From Nocardioides aromaticivorans (lineage in GTDB: Bacteria; Actinomycetota; Actinomycetes; Propionibacteriales; Nocardioidaceae), in NCBI RefSeq assembly GCF_013408525.1, contig NZ_JACBZM010000002.1, positions 62,001-126,000 of the forward strand: DNA of 64,000 nucleotides, in the 5' to 3' direction. This document shows, one piece after another, positions 43,249-50,944 of the stretch. The notes below the pieces were generated by a model. It was not told the origin of the DNA and did no database searches. It saw only the letters and a list, made by a program, of their open reading frames with translations. Each line of letters begins with the position of its first letter. The first letter of the stretch is position 1. A program made the position numbers and the translations under genes.

Positions 43249-43665
43249 ATGGACGCTCTGGTCCTCATCGGCCGGATCCTTTTCGCGCTACTGTTCCTGG
43301 GCGCCGGGATGGGCCACTTCAGCCAGCGGGAGATGATGACCGGCTACGTGGCGAGCAAGGGTGTGCCGGCCGCCGGGTTGATGGTGCCCTTCTCTGGTGC
43401 GGTGAGCATCCTGGGCGGCCTCATGGTGGCCGTCGGGGTCTGGCCCGACCTCGGTGCCCTGCTGCTGGTCGCCTTCCTGGTGCCGACGGCGGTGCTGATG
43501 CACGGCTTCTGGCGCGAGACCGACCCGGCGAGCAAGGCCAACGAGCAGACCCAGTTCCTCAAGGACCTGTCCCTCGCGGGTGCCGCGCTCGCCCTGTTCG
43601 CGTTCTTCGCCTCCGCGGGCGACGAGCTCGGCCTGCTCGTGCTCGGCCCGGTGTTCACGCTGTGA
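43249..43665 (+). CDS. DoxX-family membrane protein
   Basis: 138 residues from ATG 43249, with GAGGAG 5 nt upstream. Four hydrophobic segments and the motif GRILFALLFLGAGMGHF, then KGVPAAGLMVP, are typical of DoxX. DoxX proteins are linked with thiol/redox stress. First gene of a DoxX-DUF5519-VOC operon; coupled to the next gene by GTGA. Confidence 0.85.
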   Translation: MDALVLIGRILFALLFLGAGMGHFSQREMMTGYVASKGVPAAGLMVPFSGAVSILGGLMVAVGVWPDLGALLLVAFLVPTAVLMHGFWRETDPASKANEQTQFLKDLSLAGAALALFAFFASAGDELGLLVLGPVFTL

Positions 43666-44144
43666 CCGGCTTGCTGGTCGACCTGCCCGCCCGCGGCGGC
43701 GCCAGGCCGCGCACTACCCCGAGCAATCCGCACACTCAGCTCGATCAACAACCGGACGACGATCGGCCGCGCCGCCTCCTGGAGGAGCGGCTCGCCCAGC
43801 TGCCGGACGTGGTCTGGCGCCCCAGCATGATCTCGGTCCCGGGAGCGCGCGCCCTGACCCTGCCGGAAGACGCCGCGCAGGGCCCGCCCGAGGCCTTCAT
43901 GATCGGCACCGAGTTCGCTCACCTGCACCCCGCCCCGGACCACTCACTGCACCTGGTGCTGCCGCCCGACGTCGCCTCCCGCGTAATCGAGACAGGCTGG
44001 GCAGAGCAACACCCGATCGCCCGCCGCGGCCTGATCACCTCGGGCGCGGTGATGATCTACGCACCCCGCGACGAGGAGGAGGCAGAGCTGGTCTCCCAGA
44101 TCGTGACCGCCGCCTTCGAGTACGCCACCAACCCCCCGGCCTGA
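43662..44144 (+). CDS. DUF5519 (luciferase-like) family protein
   Basis: 160 residues from GTG 43662, overlapping the doxX-like stop. The C-terminal 100 residues contain RPSMISVPGARALTLPED, GTEFAHLHPAPDHSLHLVLP and WAEQHPIARRG, which are characteristic of the DUF5519 family. The product often accompanies DoxX and HxlR genes. The reaction is unknown. Confidence 0.75.
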   Translation: MTGLLVDLPARGGARPRTTPSNPHTQLDQQPDDDRPRRLLEERLAQLPDVVWRPSMISVPGARALTLPEDAAQGPPEAFMIGTEFAHLHPAPDHSLHLVLPPDVASRVIETGWAEQHPIARRGLITSGAVMIYAPRDEEEAELVSQIVTAAFEYATNPPA

Positions 44145-44230
44145 CCAGCCGTACTGACAGAGCGCCGACGTGCTCGGCATCCGGGCCACTCGGGTCCGGA
44201 CCAGTCGAACAAAGATCGGAGTCATCCATC

Positions 44231-44689
44231 ATGCGCATCCACGAGCTCGGCCACCTGGTGCTCTACGTCCGCGACCTGGAGCGCTCACGGCGGTTCTACC
44301 GAGACGTGCTCGGGTGGAACGAGATCCGCGGGGAGGTCCCCCTGCCGGTCCCCGCGGCGGCGTTCTCCTCCGGACGCACCCACCACGAGCTGCTGCTCAT
44401 CGAGGTGGGCCCGGCCGCGGCGCCGATGCCCCCGGGGCACCGTGTGGGCCTGTACCACTTCGGCCTCAAGGTCGGCGACGACGACGACGACCTGCGCGAG
44501 GTCGTGCGTCACCTGACCGAGCACGGGGTGCAGATCCAGGGGGCCAGCGACCACACGGTCACCCACTCGCTCTACATCGCCGACCCCGATGGGCACGAGA
44601 TCGAGCTCTACGTCGATGTGATGGCCACGGAGGAGTGGCTCGCCGACCCCTCGGTGGTCTTCGCCCCGATCCGTCCCCTACGTCTGTGA
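44231..44689 (+). CDS. VOC-family (glyoxalase/dioxygenase-like) protein
   Basis: 152 residues from ATG 44231. IHELGHLVLYVRDLERSRRFYRDVLGW is the start of a vicinal-oxygen-chelate module, with the first metal His in GHLV. GLYHFGLKVGD gives the second His, and DPDGHEIELYVD the Glu, consistent with ring-cleavage or glyoxalase-type enzymes. Third gene of the HxlR-controlled operon. The substrate is unknown. Confidence 0.85.
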   Translation: MRIHELGHLVLYVRDLERSRRFYRDVLGWNEIRGEVPLPVPAAAFSSGRTHHELLLIEVGPAAAPMPPGHRVGLYHFGLKVGDDDDDLREVVRHLTEHGVQIQGASDHTVTHSLYIADPDGHEIELYVDVMATEEWLADPSVVFAPIRPLRL

Positions 44690-45059
44690 CCCTCCGTGGA
44701 TGCCTGGAGCGGCGCAGGCCGCAGCGTCTGGCCATCGGCATCCAGTCCGCTGCCCAGATCACCGGCCGTGCTGAGGTGACAAGGCCGGCACCGTGTTGCT
44801 GCGCTACTCACTTACGACAATCATGCCGTCTCTCAGATGAGTATGGCGGCGGCCGATTGCGCGATGGGTTACGAGGCGTGGAGGAAGGGAGCGAGCCCCG
44901 CACGCGCGGGGGGGCCGATGGCCGCGGTTTCCGTGCTCCTCGCAGTCCAGCATGCCCCGGTGCGGGGCCGGCTGACGGTTCACCTGCATCGAGCGCGTCA
45001 CTGTGAACCGCCTGGGCGTGTCCGGAGACTACGGATCGTGGTGTTGAGGTCCCATTCGG
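44690..45059. other. Intergenic region, no gene seen
   Basis: 370 bp between the VOC gene and the convergent membrane-protein gene. Short frames on both strands lack support. No repeat or obvious terminator recognised. Confidence 0.4.
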
Positions 45060-45716
45060 TCAGCGGATGTTGGGGCCGGTCTTCTCGTCGAGGTTACGCA
45101 CGTGCCGCTCCACTCTCCGCAGGGTCCGTTGAAGGTTCTCGAAGTAGCCGGGGAGTTCTTCGAGGACGGCGGTGCTTCGGTTGAGCCGGTCCAGACTTCC
45201 GGGCAGTGGTCCGGTGGTGGAGGCGAGCCTGCGCAGCGGCCGTTCCATCTTGTCCAATGGTTCGACGAGGCTTTGGTCGAGGCCGGCGAGGCGACCGTCG
45301 AGCCGGCGCAGGGAGGTCTGGAGGTCGCCGAGCTGGCCGGACAGTCGCGCGAGTTTGGGTGCGGCCTCGCCGAGGGGTTTGGAGGTGCGTTGCAGCGTCT
45401 CGAGGTCGTGCAGAAGTCGGTCGACCTGGCCGGCGAGGGTCTCGATGTGCGGCGCGACAAGCGACAGGTCTTTCGTCGCTCTGACGACCGGCGGGGTGAC
45501 CTTCTTGACGTTGCGGTCGATCCGCTGGACTTGGTCGAGGGTGTCGGGGGCCCGGTCGACGACCTCGAGGGTTTCGGGCATGTGGGTGGCGGCCTTGGCG
45601 AGGGCCGGGATGTGGGGGATGAGCAGGGCGAGTCCGAGGGTCAGGACGAGGAGGACCAGCGCGACGAGGGCCGCGAGCGCGCGTACCGCCCAGAGCGGGA
45701 GAGCGTTGTGAAGCAT
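45060..45716 (-). CDS. Membrane-anchored coiled-coil protein
   Basis: 218 residues from ATG 45716. Residues 9-35 form one strong membrane segment (VRALAALVALVLLVLTLGLALL). Residues 45-205 are predicted helices with regular leucines (LSGQLGDLQTSLRRLDGRL), a long extracytoplasmic coiled coil. It lies downstream of the TetR gene and the frameshifted thioesterase gene, in the same direction as the MMPL gene. It may be an accessory to the MMPL exporter, but no family is recognised. Confidence 0.7.
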   Translation of the reverse strand: MLHNALPLWAVRALAALVALVLLVLTLGLALLIPHIPALAKAATHMPETLEVVDRAPDTLDQVQRIDRNVKKVTPPVVRATKDLSLVAPHIETLAGQVDRLLHDLETLQRTSKPLGEAAPKLARLSGQLGDLQTSLRRLDGRLAGLDQSLVEPLDKMERPLRRLASTTGPLPGSLDRLNRSTAVLEELPGYFENLQRTLRRVERHVRNLDEKTGPNIR

Positions 45717-45806
45717 GAGGAACCATCCTTGCGTTGACGGGCAGCGGGTCCCGCTGTTCGCTTCGGGCGACGGTGTGGTGCGTTGTTCACCCGCCCGATG
45801 CTGCGG

Positions 45807-46291
45807 TCACTGCGTGCCCCGGGTGAAGTGGTCGACGCCGACGGTGAGGAACACGGCCGTTGATGTTCCGACCAGAGATCCGTCGCGGTCGGTCAGGCTG
45901 GCGGCGAGGAACAGTTTGCGGCCCTCTTGATTCGTCACGCGTGCCTCCATCCGGTAGGGGACGCCGATCAGTACTGGCGCTCGGTAGTCGACCGTCAGCT
46001 GGCGGGTGACCGCGGGGGTTCCGACCAGGCAGAGCAGGAATCCGTAGAGGTCGTCGATGACGGTGGCGACTGCGCCGCCGTGGGTGATGCCGGGTGCGCC
46101 GATGTGCCGGTTGTCGAAGGTGTGCTCGGCCACGACGCCGTCCCATGGCGGCGAACCTGGAGGTGGTGGCCGTGCGGGTTGTCGGGTCCGCAGCCCAGGC
46201 ACCGCTCGTGGTGGGGCGGCAGGTCGACTCCTTCCGCGTGCGGGCGGAACTTCTCAGCCAAGGTGGCAAGCATCGATGGCAGGTCAGTCAT
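45807..46291 (-). pseudogene. PaaI-type thioesterase gene with a frameshift
   Basis: The N-terminal part (ATG 46291; HHERCLGCGPDNPHGHHLQVRR) and the C-terminal part (DGVVAEHTFDNRHIGAPGITHGG, then DYRAPVLIG) both match one hotdog thioesterase, but lie in different frames. The switch is near 46140-46147, where one base appears to be missing. The gene is either inactivated or carries a sequencing error. It overlaps the TetR gene stop by 8 bp. Confidence 0.8.
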
Positions 46292-46910
46292 GGGGTGGAC
46301 GGCCTCTCAGGAGTTGGGCCCAGGCGGCGAGGACCTGTTCTTGGCGGTGGCCTGGGTGGGAGGTGAGCAGGCCGCTGACCCCCCTGCCGAGCAGGAGGTC
46401 GAGGGTGAGCCGGATCGTGACCGGGTCGTCGGTGACGTAGGTGCGACAGATCTGCGCAAGCTCGTCGTTGACGCGCTCCTCGGCTGGGATCAACTGGGCT
46501 CGCAGATCGGGGTGTGAGCGGGCGGCCACCCACAGTTCCAGGGTGGCGGCGTACAGCGGACCCGAAAGAGCCTCTGCCAACAGCCCGAGCGCAGCCTCCT
46601 GCGGCTCGATCCGACTCCGAGAACGCTTCGCCCCTTGAGGCGTGGCCGGGGACAGGTCGGCCAACGCCTCGCGTACTCGCCGCAAGCGCTTCTGTGCCAG
46701 ATACTCGACCGCCGCGACCACCAACTGGTCTCGGGTCCCGAAGTGATGCAGCTGTGCGCCTCGTGACAGACCGGCCTTCGCGGCCACGGCGGCACTCGTG
46801 GTACCAGTGTAGCCCAGGTCGACCAGGCACGCCACGGTGGCCTCCAACAGCACGTGACGGGTGGCTGCGGAGCGTTCCTCCTGCCGCCTTGCCTGCACTG
46901 ACACAGTCAC
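46284..46910 (-). CDS. TetR-family regulator
   Basis: 208 residues from GTG 46910. The N-terminal HTH reads LEATVACLVDLGYTGTTSAAVAAKAGLSRGAQLHHF, a standard TetR motif. The C-terminal ligand domain is Leu/Arg-rich. A palindromic operator lies just upstream. A decayed paralogue is at 50238-50573. It probably controls the downstream thioesterase and membrane protein. Confidence 0.85.
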   Translation of the reverse strand: MTVSVQARRQEERSAATRHVLLEATVACLVDLGYTGTTSAAVAAKAGLSRGAQLHHFGTRDQLVVAAVEYLAQKRLRRVREALADLSPATPQGAKRSRSRIEPQEAALGLLAEALSGPLYAATLELWVAARSHPDLRAQLIPAEERVNDELAQICRTYVTDDPVTIRLTLDLLLGRGVSGLLTSHPGHRQEQVLAAWAQLLRGRPPHD

Positions 46911-46913
46911 ACC

Positions 46914-46939
46914 TTACATGCAGGCACGAATGTATGTAA
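46914..46939. promoter_or_regulatory. TetR operator candidate
   Basis: TTACATGCA (46914-46922) and TGTATGTAA (46931-46939) are inverted repeats matching at 8 of 9 positions with an 8-bp spacer, directly upstream of the TetR start. A closely related 23-bp sequence stands at 50558-50580 beside the TetR remnant. Confidence 0.6.
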
Positions 46940-47229
46940 CTTTGGGTGCGTCGAGTTCCTCGCATCCGAGGGCGGGCCATCCTGAACGAAGCCGGGACCC
47001 GACGTCTGTCGGTTAAGGGGTTCGGCGATGCTCGACGACGACGACCGCTACACCTCCGCCACGCTCGCGGAAGGGTCTCAGGTCAGTCCGGCCGTGATAG
47101 CCGCCGAATGGCCGAGGCAGCGACGTTTCCTGCCCAGCGAATTGGAGGGAATACGGGAGCGCTGGTCCGATTGCCGGCGGGGGGTCCTGGGCGTTCCCCA
47201 GAAGTCCGGCTCTGGATGCTTCGGTTCGC
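46940..47229. other. Gap between TetR operator and MMPL 3' end
   Basis: A plus-strand frame from ATG 47028 (MLDDDDRYTSATLAEGSQV) has plausible amino-acid composition for about 50 codons, but its tail runs antisense into the MMPL gene and no family is recognised. It may be the 5' remnant of a truncated gene. No other feature seen. Confidence 0.3.
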
Positions 47230-49569
47230 TCAGTTGCGGACCTCGATGTTTTGTCGGTCGGTTGCTTCGGCCTGCTGGTTGAGCATGGTCAGCAGCTTGT
47301 CGCCCTCGATGTCGAGGTCGGGCAGCACGCGGTCGAGCCAGCGGGGCAGCCACCATGCTCGCTCGTCGAAGACGGCCATCAGGGCCGGGACGAGCGTCAG
47401 CCGGACGATGAAGGCGTCGATGAGGATACCGGCGGCGAGAGCGAAGCCGATCTGCTTGATCATGATGTCGTGGCTGAAGATGAAGCCGGAGAACACCGCG
47501 ACCATGATGATCGCGGCCGCGACCACGACGCGGCTGGCCTGGTCGAACCCGCGCACGACGCTCTGGCGGGCCGGCTGGCCGTGGATGTGTGCCTCCCGCA
47601 TCGAGGAGACCAGGAAGACCTCGTAGTCCATGGCGAGCCCGTAGAGGATGCCGGTCACGATGATCGGCATGAAGCTCATCAGCGGGCCGCCGGTGTCGAA
47701 CCCGAAGAGGCTGCTGAGCCAGCCCCACTGGAAGACGGCGGTGGTGGCACCGAAGGTGGCCAGGATGCTGAGCAGGAAGCCGGCGGTGGCCTTGAGTGGG
47801 ACGACGACCGAGCGGAAGACAAGCATCAGGATCAGGACGGAGAGCACGATGATGATGCCGAGGTAGAGCGGTAGGACGTCGGCGAGCTTGTCGGACATGT
47901 CGATGCCGATGGCGGTGAACCCGGTGACGCCGAGTTGCACCTGGTTGTCCTGGGCGATCGCGTTGTCGGGCTCGCGCAGCGACTTCACGAGGTCGCTGGT
48001 GGCCTCGTCGCTGGGGCCGGAGGTGGGGATGACGCTGAACACGGCCAGGTCGCCGGCCTCGTTGACGCCAACGGGGGCGGCTAGCACGATGTCGTCTCGG
48101 CCCTGGAACTCCCCGAGGAGTTTCGCGGTCAGCTCGGGTGTGACGCGGCCTGCGGTGCCGGTGGGCTCTGCGGTGACCAGGAGGGGGCCGTTGAATCCCT
48201 CGCCGAAGCCCTGGGAGACGGCCTCGTAGCTCTGCCGGGCGGCGGTGTCCTGGTTGGCGGTCTCGCCGGTTGGGATACCCAGGTTCATGCTGGCCGCGGG
48301 GATCGCCATCACGCCCAGGATCGCGACCACGCCCGCGATGACGGGCCACCGGAACCTGATCACGCCCTTGACCCAGTGGTCGGCGACGCTGTGCGACTCC
48401 GCTTCGACCTTGGCGCGGCGTCGGGCTCGGGCCTTGTCGGAGCAGATCCGCTCCCCGACCAGACCCAGCAGTGCGGGCAGCAGGGTCAGGGCGATGAGCA
48501 CGGCCAGGGCGACCGTGGAAGCCGCGACCAGTGCCATCGTGGACAGCATCGCGATACCGATGACGGTCAGCGCGCTCAGCGCGATGAGGACGGTCAGTCC
48601 GGCGAAGAAGACCGCGCTACCCGCGGTGCCGACCGCTCTGCCGGCCGCCTCCCGCGCGGTCAGGCCTTGGTCGAGGATCAGCCGTCGCTGCCGGTTGACG
48701 ACGAACAGCGCATAGTCGATGCCGACGGCGAGGCCGACCATGAGACCGAGCACGGGGGTGGCGGAGTTCATCTCGACGGCCGTCGAGAGCGCGTACGCGC
48801 CGCCCACGCCGATGCCGACGCCGACCAGTGCGGTGATCAGAGGCAGGCCGGCCGCGATCAGCGAGCCCAGGGTGAGCACCAGCACCAGGGCGGCGACGGC
48901 GAGACCGACGACCTCGCCGATTCCGACCGGGATCTCGATGGCCTTGAGCGAGTCGCTCGGGAGCACGGTGATCCCCGTTCCCTCCTCGGCACGCTCCACC
49001 ACCTCGACCACCGAGGTGACGTCGTCAGCTGTCAACGAGGTCGAGGCGACTGTGAACTGGAACTGGAACAGCGCGACCTGCCCGTCCGTGGACACCAGCA
49101 CGCCGGGCACCGGGGTCCCGTCCACCACCAGCGGCTGGTAGGAAGGCGCCTGCCCCTGGTCCGACCCGGCTGGGGGATCGGCCGGCGCATCTTCCTGAGG
49201 AGTGCCCGGTCCGCCCTGCTCCCCGGTACCCAGAGCGGCGTCCAGGGGGTTGACGACCTTCTCCAGGTCATAGACGTCGCCGACGGTGCCGCTGATCACC
49301 GCAAGTCGGTCCGGAGTGTCGAGCCGCTCACCGTCCGGGGCAGTGAAGACCACACTGGCCTGGCCCCCCGAGGCGGCGGGGAGCTCGTCGGCTACGCGGT
49401 CGAGCACGGTCTGGGCCTCGGTGCCCTCAATCTTCATCTCCGAGCTGACGCTCACCCCATTGATAGCGACCGCGCCGACTACCACTGCGAGGGCGGCGAG
49501 CCAGCCCGCAATGAACAGCCACGGTTTGCCGAACGCAGTTCGTCCGAGCCGGTACAAGAAAGTGGACAT
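47230..49569 (-). CDS. MMPL/RND-family transporter
   Basis: 779 residues from ATG 49569, with GGAG about 10 nt upstream. About twelve membrane segments in two halves, each with an extracytoplasmic domain after the first segment. The MMPL motif LGLMVGLAVGIDYALFVVNRQRR and its second-half counterpart GILYGLAMDYEVFLVSSMRE carry the Asp-Tyr pairs used for proton relay. Such exporters move lipids or drugs. It follows a TetR gene (49606-50235) in the same direction, its likely repressor. Cargo of the transposon. Confidence 0.9.
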   Translation of the reverse strand: MSTFLYRLGRTAFGKPWLFIAGWLAALAVVVGAVAINGVSVSSEMKIEGTEAQTVLDRVADELPAASGGQASVVFTAPDGERLDTPDRLAVISGTVGDVYDLEKVVNPLDAALGTGEQGGPGTPQEDAPADPPAGSDQGQAPSYQPLVVDGTPVPGVLVSTDGQVALFQFQFTVASTSLTADDVTSVVEVVERAEEGTGITVLPSDSLKAIEIPVGIGEVVGLAVAALVLVLTLGSLIAAGLPLITALVGVGIGVGGAYALSTAVEMNSATPVLGLMVGLAVGIDYALFVVNRQRRLILDQGLTAREAAGRAVGTAGSAVFFAGLTVLIALSALTVIGIAMLSTMALVAASTVALAVLIALTLLPALLGLVGERICSDKARARRRAKVEAESHSVADHWVKGVIRFRWPVIAGVVAILGVMAIPAASMNLGIPTGETANQDTAARQSYEAVSQGFGEGFNGPLLVTAEPTGTAGRVTPELTAKLLGEFQGRDDIVLAAPVGVNEAGDLAVFSVIPTSGPSDEATSDLVKSLREPDNAIAQDNQVQLGVTGFTAIGIDMSDKLADVLPLYLGIIIVLSVLILMLVFRSVVVPLKATAGFLLSILATFGATTAVFQWGWLSSLFGFDTGGPLMSFMPIIVTGILYGLAMDYEVFLVSSMREAHIHGQPARQSVVRGFDQASRVVVAAAIIMVAVFSGFIFSHDIMIKQIGFALAAGILIDAFIVRLTLVPALMAVFDERAWWLPRWLDRVLPDLDIEGDKLLTMLNQQAEATDRQNIEVRN

Positions 49570-49605
49570 GGGCCTGGTGCTCCTTGAGGGCAAGTGGGGC
49601 GGCGT

Positions 49606-50235
49606 CTAGAAGCCGTGGCGCAGGTAGTCGAATGTGATATCGAGGAATGAGCTGTAGTCCATCGACGTAGAGCTGAGGTCGCTCTCACCGCCGAGGTGCA
49701 CATCGAGGGTCCCCTCGAGGGCGGCCATCACGGCGCCATAGACGGCGCCGAACAGCAGGGGCACGTAGATGGCGGGATAGCGGTCCCCTGCTGCGGACCC
49801 CAAGAGCTCCTGGGCGGTGTGGCGCATGCGTTGCTGAACGCTGAGGACGTAGGGCTCGAGGGTTGGGTACTGCCGCGCCATCGCCATCAGCTCGCGCATC
49901 CTCACCAACGCGTCTGCGGTGAACTGCGTCCTCATCACGGCCAGCAGGGCATCGAGCAGGGACAGATCAGCGGGAAGGCCGGTCAGGATCGCACTCGCGT
50001 CCTCGACACCACCGAACGCGACCGAAGCAACTGCCTCCTCCTTGCAGGAGAAGTGGTTCGCGAAGGTGCGGCGCGAGTACCCCGCCCGCTCCACCACGTC
50101 CGCAGTGACAAACCCCGACAAGCCGCGCTCACGGGTCAGATCGAACGCCGCCTTGGCCAGCGCCTCCGCAGTCGCCTCGCGCTTGAGATCCCGCAACCCA
50201 CGATCCACGCCCCCAGTATGCCCGTCCCTACCCAA
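49606..50235 (-). CDS. TetR-family regulator upstream of MMPL gene
   Basis: 209 residues if started at 50235; a later start is possible since the first 15 residues are not conserved. The HTH reads AAFDLTRERGLSGFVTADVVERAGYSRRTFANHFSCKEEAV. The C-terminal domain is variable. It is 36 bp upstream of the MMPL gene, so an operon is likely. Confidence 0.85.
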   Translation of the reverse strand: MGRDGHTGGVDRGLRDLKREATAEALAKAAFDLTRERGLSGFVTADVVERAGYSRRTFANHFSCKEEAVASVAFGGVEDASAILTGLPADLSLLDALLAVMRTQFTADALVRMRELMAMARQYPTLEPYVLSVQQRMRHTAQELLGSAAGDRYPAIYVPLLFGAVYGAVMAALEGTLDVHLGGESDLSSTSMDYSSFLDITFDYLRHGF

Positions 50236-50237
50236 TG

Positions 50238-50573
50238 AGCAAAAGTGCCCAATGCGCAGCTCGCATTCGCCTCCGCGCGCGGTTCCGCAGAGCGCGCCAG
50301 CTCAGTCGCCTGCTCGTGCACCTGCCGCAGCCGTTTCTGCGCCAGATGCTCGACCCGGCGACCACCAACTGGTCGCGGGTCCCCGCAATGGTGCGGCTGG
50401 GCGCCCCGCGACAGCCCGGCCTTCTGCGCAACCGCCGCGCCAGCGGTGCCGGCGCAGCCGAGCTCGACCAAGCACGTGATGGTGGCATCCGGGAGGACGC
50501 CACGCTCTGCAGCCGAGCGGTCCTCCTCGCATCTGAACGCAGGTGCACCTCCGCGGGTTACATGCGTGCATAA
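50238..50573 (-). pseudogene. Decayed TetR gene fragment
   Basis: Pieces in two frames match the N-terminal 90 residues of the TetR protein at 46284-46910: CLVELGCAGTAGAAVAQKAG and LSRGAQPHH in one frame, TRDQLVV in another, then VEHLAQKRLRQVHEQA back in the first. The ligand domain is missing. An upstream 23-bp sequence at 50558-50580 matches the operator of the intact paralogue at 19 of 23 positions. It is a remnant of a duplication. Confidence 0.75.
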
Positions 50574-50580
50574 ATGTATG

Positions 50581-50909
50581 GGGACTGCGCTCCCGTTGCT
50601 TCCGCGAGTGATGGAGCCGCATGAAGGCAGGGTGAGGTCATGGCCGAAGTGGTCCTCGACTATCCGCACCGTCAGGCCGAGCACTGTGCCTCCGGTGCCT
50701 TGCGCGACCTGATGGAGTGGGAAGGGCTCGGCTGGGCTGGTACGGGGTTCCGAGGCCGCCTGGCCGGCGCGCTCGCCGCCGCTCAAGGGTCCCGGATCAC
50801 CTGTCCGGTGACCTTCTCGGTGACGGCTCCCGATCCGGCACACGCTTCCCGTTGCGGCGTCTCTGAACCTGAGTGTCCGCACAGGCTCGAGGACGTTGCG
50901 TATGCTCAG
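50581..50909. other. Right end region of the transposon, no gene seen
   Basis: 330 bp between the TetR remnant and the right end repeat. No credible reading frame on either strand. This probably includes recombinase-recognised end sequences. Confidence 0.35.
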
Positions 50910-50942
50910 GTTCGTCGCAGAACCGTCAAAATACGCGCGAAC
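50910..50942. repeat. Right imperfect direct repeat of the 12-kb transposon
   Basis: 33 bp beginning GTTCGTCGCA and ending CGCGCGAAC, matching the left copy (38917-38949) at 26 of 33 positions in the same orientation. It ends 2 bp from the VirB4-like stop codon. Confidence 0.6.
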
Positions 50943-50944
50943 TT

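Larger units (their letters stand above)
38917..50942 (+). mobile_element. Tn554-like tyrosine-recombinase transposon, about 12 kb
   Basis: The element separates the VirB4-like gene (stop at 50945) from the wall-hydrolase gene (start 38877), which are otherwise in one leftward transfer region. Imperfect 33-bp direct repeats lie at its edges. At the left end are three same-strand genes of 361, 117 and 597 residues, close to Tn554 TnpA (361), TnpC (125) and TnpB (630). The rest is cargo: HxlR regulator, DoxX, DUF5519, VOC, membrane protein, thioesterase remnant, TetR genes and an MMPL transporter. The exact ends are inferred. Confidence 0.65.

Noticed and set aside
47262..47280. GTTGCTTCGG near the MMPL 3' end
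   Set aside because: No TGTCCGA at the required distance; it is coding sequence of the MMPL gene.
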